From positions 1 to 64,000 of the forward strand of contig NZ_CP115607.1 in NCBI RefSeq assembly GCF_027797205.1: a stretch of 64,000 bases of DNA, given 5' to 3'. Below, one piece after another: positions 60,200 through 64,000 of this stretch. Made by a program: the position numbers and the translations under genes. The DNA comes from Campylobacter sp. VBCF_01 NA2 (lineage in GTDB: Bacteria; Campylobacterota; Campylobacteria; Campylobacterales; Campylobacteraceae). The notes below the pieces were generated by a model. The model saw only the letters and a list, made by a program, of their open reading frames with translations. It searched no databases and had not been told where the DNA came from. Each line of letters starts with the position of its first letter. The stretch's first letter is position 1.

Positions 60200-61219
60200 A
60201 TGAGAAAAATTACAACATCAGCTCATATGCCAACTGAATTAAAGGTTGAAAATGTCAGCGAAAATGTTGCTAAAATCGTAGCATATCCTTTTGAGACAGG
60301 ATACGGCGTCACTCTGGCTCACCCTTTAAGAAGATTGCTATATACTAGCACCGTCGGATTCGCTCCGACTGCTGTCAAAATCGAGGGTGTAACCCACGAA
60401 TTTGATAGTATGAGAGGTATGCTCGAAGATGTTGCTGCATTTATCATAAATTTGAAAAGCCTAAGATTTAAAATCAAGGGCGATTCAAAAAGAGAGGTTG
60501 TAGAATACAGCTTCAAAGGACCAAAAGAGATTTGCGGAAGCGATCTTTGCAACGATTTGGTCGATGTAGTAAATCCTAGCGCATATTTGGCTACTATTAA
60601 CGAAGATGCCGATTTGAAATTTACTCTAATCGTAGAAAAGGGCATTGGTTATGTTCCAAGCGAAGAGATAAGAGACACTCTTGATAGCGATTATATCGCG
60701 CTTGACGCTTTCTTTACGCCTGTTACAAAAGCAGTGTATGATATCGAAAATGTCCTAGTCGAGGATAACCCAGACTTTGAAAGAGTAGTATTTACGATCA
60801 CAACTGACGGACAAGTAAGCGCAATCGACGCATTTAAAAATGCGTTAGAGGCTATGTATCAACAACTAAGCGTTTTCAAAGGCATAGTAAATATCAATAT
60901 TTCTGATACTTTGGGAAAACAAATCCCTACAAATTCAGAATTTGCTAAATTATTTGAAAGCATTAATAGTTTGAATTTAAGCGCAAGAAGCTTTAACTGC
61001 TTAGAAAAAGCCGATATTAAATTTGTCGGTGAAATCGCTATTATGAGCGAATCAGAGCTAAAAGACCTTAAAAATTTAGGTAAAAAATCTCTTGAAGAGA
61101 TTAAAGGCATTATGGAAGAAATCGGTTATCCATTGAGTAATGATAAACCAGAATTTTTAAGCAAAAAAGATAGCCTTAAACAAAAGCTTGAAGAGCTTAA
61201 AGCACAATCAAAAAATTAA
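60200..61219 (+). CDS. rpoA: DNA-directed RNA polymerase subunit alpha
   Basis: The 339-residue alpha subunit: the N-terminal assembly domain includes [20 protein letters not shown], and the C-terminal domain (from about 255) holds [20 protein letters not shown] and [16 protein letters not shown], which bind UP elements and activators. The C-terminus has a Lys/Glu-rich tail. It is encoded between rpsD and rplQ as usual. Confidence 0.97.
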   Translation: MRKITTSAHMPTELKVENVSENVAKIVAYPFETGYGVTLAHPLRRLLYTSTVGFAPTAVKIEGVTHEFDSMRGMLEDVAAFIINLKSLRFKIKGDSKREVVEYSFKGPKEICGSDLCNDLVDVVNPSAYLATINEDADLKFTLIVEKGIGYVPSEEIRDTLDSDYIALDAFFTPVTKAVYDIENVLVEDNPDFERVVFTITTDGQVSAIDAFKNALEAMYQQLSVFKGIVNINISDTLGKQIPTNSEFAKLFESINSLNLSARSFNCLEKADIKFVGEIAIMSESELKDLKNLGKKSLEEIKGIMEEIGYPLSNDKPEFLSKKDSLKQKLEELKAQSKN

Positions 61220-61228
61220 GGATAATAA

Positions 61229-61585
61229 ATGAGACACAATCACGGATATAGAAAGCTAGGTCGCACTTCGTCTCATCGTGCTGCACTGCTAAAAAATTTA
61301 ACTATCGCATTAGTAAATAGCGGCAAAATCGAGACAACGCTTCCTAAGGCAAAAGAGCTTAGAAGTTATGCTGAAAAACTAATCACAAGAGCTAGAAAAG
61401 GCGATAGCGAAGCTCATAGATTTGTTTTCGCTGCATTACAAGACAAAGGCGCAACAAACAAACTAGTTACCGAAATCGCTCCAAAATACGAGGGCGTAAA
61501 TGGTGGCTATACTCGCGTCATCAAAACTCGCGTTCGCCGTGGCGACGCAGCTGAGATGGCATACATCGAGCTAATTAGCAAATAA
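61229..61585 (+). CDS. rplQ: 50S ribosomal protein L17
   Basis: 118 residues beginning [20 protein letters not shown], the L17 N-terminal pattern, with [20 protein letters not shown] at the end. L17 lies near the exit tunnel. It is the last gene of the alpha operon and is followed at once by a terminator. Confidence 0.97.
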   Translation: MRHNHGYRKLGRTSSHRAALLKNLTIALVNSGKIETTLPKAKELRSYAEKLITRARKGDSEAHRFVFAALQDKGATNKLVTEIAPKYEGVNGGYTRVIKTRVRRGDAAEMAYIELISK

Positions 61586-61587
61586 TC

Positions 61588-61613
61588 AAAATTCGGGAGA
61601 AATCCCGAATTTT
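61588..61613 (+). terminator. Terminator of the alpha operon
   Basis: AAAATTCGGGA (61588-61598) and TCCCGAATTTT (61603-61613) form a perfect 11-bp stem with a GAAA tetraloop, starting three bases after the rplQ stop and followed by AAATTTT. Confidence 0.85.
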
Positions 61614-61740
61614 AAATTTTAAAATTCTTCAAATTTCCCTTTAAATTTCAACCTTTAAATTTAGATTTTAATCCCAAATTTACGCAAAATATTGTAATAT
61701 TTCGACTTTTAAAAGCCTCAAAAATAAAAAAAGGAAAAAG

Positions 61741-63546
61741 TTGCAAATCCAAAATGATTTTTTAAAAAAACTAATTGATTTAAGGCACAAAATCGCCTTT
61801 GGTCTTATCCTTATCATCACCTGCGCGCTAATGGCGTATTCAAAGAGCTTTATGACAATCGCCTTTGGAATTTGCATTTTTATCTTTGCGATAAATTTGC
61901 TAAATCAAGCCCTAAGCGGTCTAAGCATAATCGAAAATTTCTTACACAGCGTAACTTCTAGCAAATTTAAAAGCTTCCTTTTTGGGTTTATCACGACCTT
62001 TATCATGCAATCAAGCGGCCTAGTTAGCGTGCTTGCGATATCGTTTTTAAGCGCGGGGCTAATCGGGCTTAGCGCTGGGCTAGCTATCATTTGCGGGGCA
62101 AATTTGGGCACGGTTTCTGGTGGCTGGCTCTTTGCACTGGGGCTAAAAACGCAAATCGCATACTACGCAATGCCTCTGATAATTCTAGGCTCGCTGTTTT
62201 TATTCACCAAAAACCAAAATTCCAAAAGTTTTGGCTATTTTTTATTTAGTTTAGGGCTTTTGTTTTTAGGAATCCACTATATGAAGGGCGGATTTGAGGA
62301 GATCAAAGACACGGTCGATCTAGCAAAATACGCTATGAGCGGGTTTGGCGGGCTTTTGATTTACACATTTGTGGGTATTGTCATTACGATACTGACCCAG
62401 AGCTCGCACGCCACGCTCGCCCTTGTCATCGCAGCTCTTGGCGCGTCGCAAATAAGCTACGAAAACGCAATCGCAATCGCCATTGGCTCAAATATCGGAA
62501 GCACAATCGTGGCAGTCATCGGCTCACTTTCGGCGAATTTCGACGGAAAAAAGCTAATGCTTGGCCATGTGATTTTCAATGTCGCCACGGCTGTTTTGGT
62601 GATCGCACTGATAAAATACTTTGTGCTTGCCACAGACTGGGTGAGTGCGTATGTGGGGATAAAAAGCGATGATTACGCGCTTAAACTCGCTGTTTTTCAC
62701 ACGATTTTTAATACTTTTGGGTGCATGATTTTTTATCCGCTGATTTCAAAACTTGAAATTTTACTAAACAAAATCATCACCGGCAAGGTCAAACGCGCCA
62801 AAATCATCAAGGCAAAATTTCTCGACGAAAACGCGCAAAAGGTGCCAAATACAGCATTTATCCTGCTTATCAAAGAAATGGGCAGGCTGTATTCTAACAC
62901 CGTCTCAATCGTGGCAAAATCAATCAGCATTAGCAAAAATGACCTTAGCTCAGAGCTTGGCTCGGCTGAGATTATCGCCAAACGCTCGAAGCCAAAGGAG
63001 ATAAATTTCGACGAGCTTTACGAAAACCGCTTCAAAGAGCTTTACTCTCAAATCACAGACTATCTCATCGGCGCTAGCGCAAACGCCAAAGACAGCGATT
63101 TGGCGCGCTTTATGAATATCCGCAGAGCTAGCCTGCTTCTAGCCGAAACGCTAAAAGATGTCAAACTAATCCAGCCAAATATCTTTAAATTTATGAGCTC
63201 ATCGAACGAGCATATCCGCGCCGAATACGACAAACTGCGCGCAAAAATCGTGAAAATGCTCCGCATTATGGATAATTTGCGCGATTTCGAAATTGATAGC
63301 AAAGAGGGTATGAAGGAGCTTAGGGCGCTTTTTGAAGAATACCGCAAAAGCGCGCTTGCGCCCGATAAACTTTTAGCTGGGAAGCTCATTTCAAACAAAA
63401 TGGCGACCTCGCTGATGAACGATATGGAAATCGTCAATGAAATCACTTCAAGGCTTTTAAAAATCGTGGAAATTACATTTAATTACGGCAAAGAAAACGA
63501 TGATTTTGAAATCATCCGCGATAATCTGCGCCCAAAAGAGGCGTGA
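61741..63546 (+). CDS. Na+/phosphate cotransporter with PhoU-like C-terminus (NptA/YjbB-type)
   Basis: A 601-residue protein. The first half has paired Na/Pi repeats, LFGFITTFIMQSSGLVSVLA and FVGIVITILTQSSHATLALV, with the QSS motifs of the PNaS family, and about nine membrane helices. The second half (from about 370) is helical and PhoU-like. Such proteins move phosphate with Na+, or export it, under control of the PhoU-like part. The start is TTG 61741 after AAAAAAGGAAAAAG; no ATG is better placed. Confidence 0.87.
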   Translation: MQIQNDFLKKLIDLRHKIAFGLILIITCALMAYSKSFMTIAFGICIFIFAINLLNQALSGLSIIENFLHSVTSSKFKSFLFGFITTFIMQSSGLVSVLAISFLSAGLIGLSAGLAIICGANLGTVSGGWLFALGLKTQIAYYAMPLIILGSLFLFTKNQNSKSFGYFLFSLGLLFLGIHYMKGGFEEIKDTVDLAKYAMSGFGGLLIYTFVGIVITILTQSSHATLALVIAALGASQISYENAIAIAIGSNIGSTIVAVIGSLSANFDGKKLMLGHVIFNVATAVLVIALIKYFVLATDWVSAYVGIKSDDYALKLAVFHTIFNTFGCMIFYPLISKLEILLNKIITGKVKRAKIIKAKFLDENAQKVPNTAFILLIKEMGRLYSNTVSIVAKSISISKNDLSSELGSAEIIAKRSKPKEINFDELYENRFKELYSQITDYLIGASANAKDSDLARFMNIRRASLLLAETLKDVKLIQPNIFKFMSSSNEHIRAEYDKLRAKIVKMLRIMDNLRDFEIDSKEGMKELRALFEEYRKSALAPDKLLAGKLISNKMATSLMNDMEIVNEITSRLLKIVEITFNYGKENDDFEIIRDNLRPKEA

Positions 63547-63621
63547 AATTTAGCTTTTATGTCAAATTTAAGTAGTAAATTCGCACCAAATTTAGCCCCT
63601 TTTGGTAAAGGGGCATTTGGA

Positions 63622-64000
63622 TTAATCCGCCAAATTTATCGTATCGATAATCTCTCTGGCATGGATTGCGTAGTCGTTGGCAAGGGCTTTTTGGAAAATT
63701 TCGGCTAGTTGCTCATACGAGCCATCACCTCCGCCGAAAAACTCGCTATCGCCGAAATTTCGCTCATTTGTAGAGATTGTTTTATTATAAATCGGCTTGC
63801 CGTTTTTTAGAATTTTAAGCTTCAAATCGTAGCTGATAAATGGTTTGGCCGTCACATCAAAGCCATCTGCGCTATAAAAGCCAAATTTAAAATCGCTGAT
63901 TTGCGGGACGATTAAAAGCGCGCTAGGGCTTATGAGTTTTTCATCGCTTATCGTATTTGCTCGCACCAAATACGAGCCGATAAATCGCTTCGTCTCGCCT
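63622..64000 (-). CDS. Protein of unknown family, C-terminal part (cut by window edge)
   Basis: An open frame of 125 codons without a start in the window runs off the right end: it reads GETKRFIGSYLVRANTISDE at the edge and ends AIHAREIIDTINLAD. The GSYLVRA stretch and beta-rich composition resemble auxiliary lipoproteins of ABC transporters, but I do not recognise the family with confidence. A TTG at 63969 is in frame and could be taken for a start, but the coding signal continues upstream of it. Confidence 0.55.
   Translation of the reverse strand, partial: GETKRFIGSYLVRANTISDEKLISPSALLIVPQISDFKFGFYSADGFDVTAKPFISYDLKLKILKNGKPIYNKTISTNERNFGDSEFFGGGDGSYEQLAEIFQKALANDYAIHAREIIDTINLAD

Noticed and set aside
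63622-63969. Complete small gene starting at TTG 63969
   Set aside because: The open frame continues without a stop to the window edge with similar coding character (GETKRFIGSY), so it is the end of a longer gene.
1-64000. tRNA, rRNA or CRISPR loci
   Set aside because: I looked through the gaps for cloverleaf-type pairs with CCA ends, rRNA-conserved stretches and regular repeat-spacer patterns and saw none.

Overview
The window comes from a Campylobacter-like member of the Campylobacterota. The evidence is the S10-spc ribosomal operon, a pycB-pckA...argH block as I recall it from C. jejuni, AT-rich intergenic DNA full of AAATTT words, frequent TTG/GTG starts, promoters with a good TATAAT and no clear -35, and a C9 homopolymer tract of the type these bacteria use for phase variation. 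The species cannot be fixed from the sequence alone; an accessory-rich Campylobacter outside the jejuni/coli group is my guess.

Layout. 1-10471: the end of rpsJ and the rest of the S10-spc operon through secY, map and infA, all on +. 10472-14100: a GmrSD-like DUF262/DUF1524 gene whose promoter holds a C9 tract, an AlkD-type glycosylase and CysQ. 14100-33620: mostly + housekeeping genes. These are a pseudopilin, a DsbB/DsbI-like protein that has lost its CXXC, a TRAP QM pair, pycB, pckA, a CAP lipoprotein, argH, hemD, a probable 6S RNA, purD, an RDD protein, lptD, a phosphoribosyltransferase, pnp, a Usp protein, an Fsr-type MFS exporter and ogt. 33630-46480: a dense minus-strand redox island, interrupted only by a divergent marR. 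46560-47363: hycH-hycI on minus. 47526-53110: a triple-repeat protein, mobA, pldA, a hairpin-rich spacer, ilvE, an SPFH protein and hisIE. 53268-58413: a LUD-domain gene, then an operon of acyltransferase, PAP2 protein and rifampin-phosphotransferase-like enzyme. 58656-61585: the alpha operon rpmJ-rpsM-rpsK-rpsD-rpoA-rplQ. 61741-64000: a Na/Pi cotransporter and a partial gene.

The redox island holds a nitroreductase, a flavodoxin/ferredoxin protein, flavin and NADPH-FMN reductases, three aldo/keto reductases, an MdaB-like quinone reductase, a CMD-cupin protein, an FGE-flavodoxin fusion, a DUF4405 membrane protein and a nucleotide-transporter-like protein. Three of its normally cytosolic enzymes (two aldo/keto reductases and MdaB) carry near-identical Tat-type leaders. 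In each, the leader is joined to the enzyme through a linker that is a translated Shine-Dalgarno sequence in front of an internal Met. A motif close to TTGCCTAATYCTGCAAATTT occurs five times in its gaps, and two copies sit in a conserved promoter arrangement ahead of the two Tat aldo/keto reductases. I read this as a coordinately controlled, partly periplasmic electrophile/quinone/flavin response set whose AraC-like regulator lies outside the window.

Strongest leads for something undescribed: (1) the Tat-leader redox set with its repeated operator and its DUF4405/FGE-flavodoxin operon; (2) the C9-tract promoter of the DUF262 defence-type gene; (3) the acyltransferase-PAP2-phosphotransferase operon at 53972-58413.
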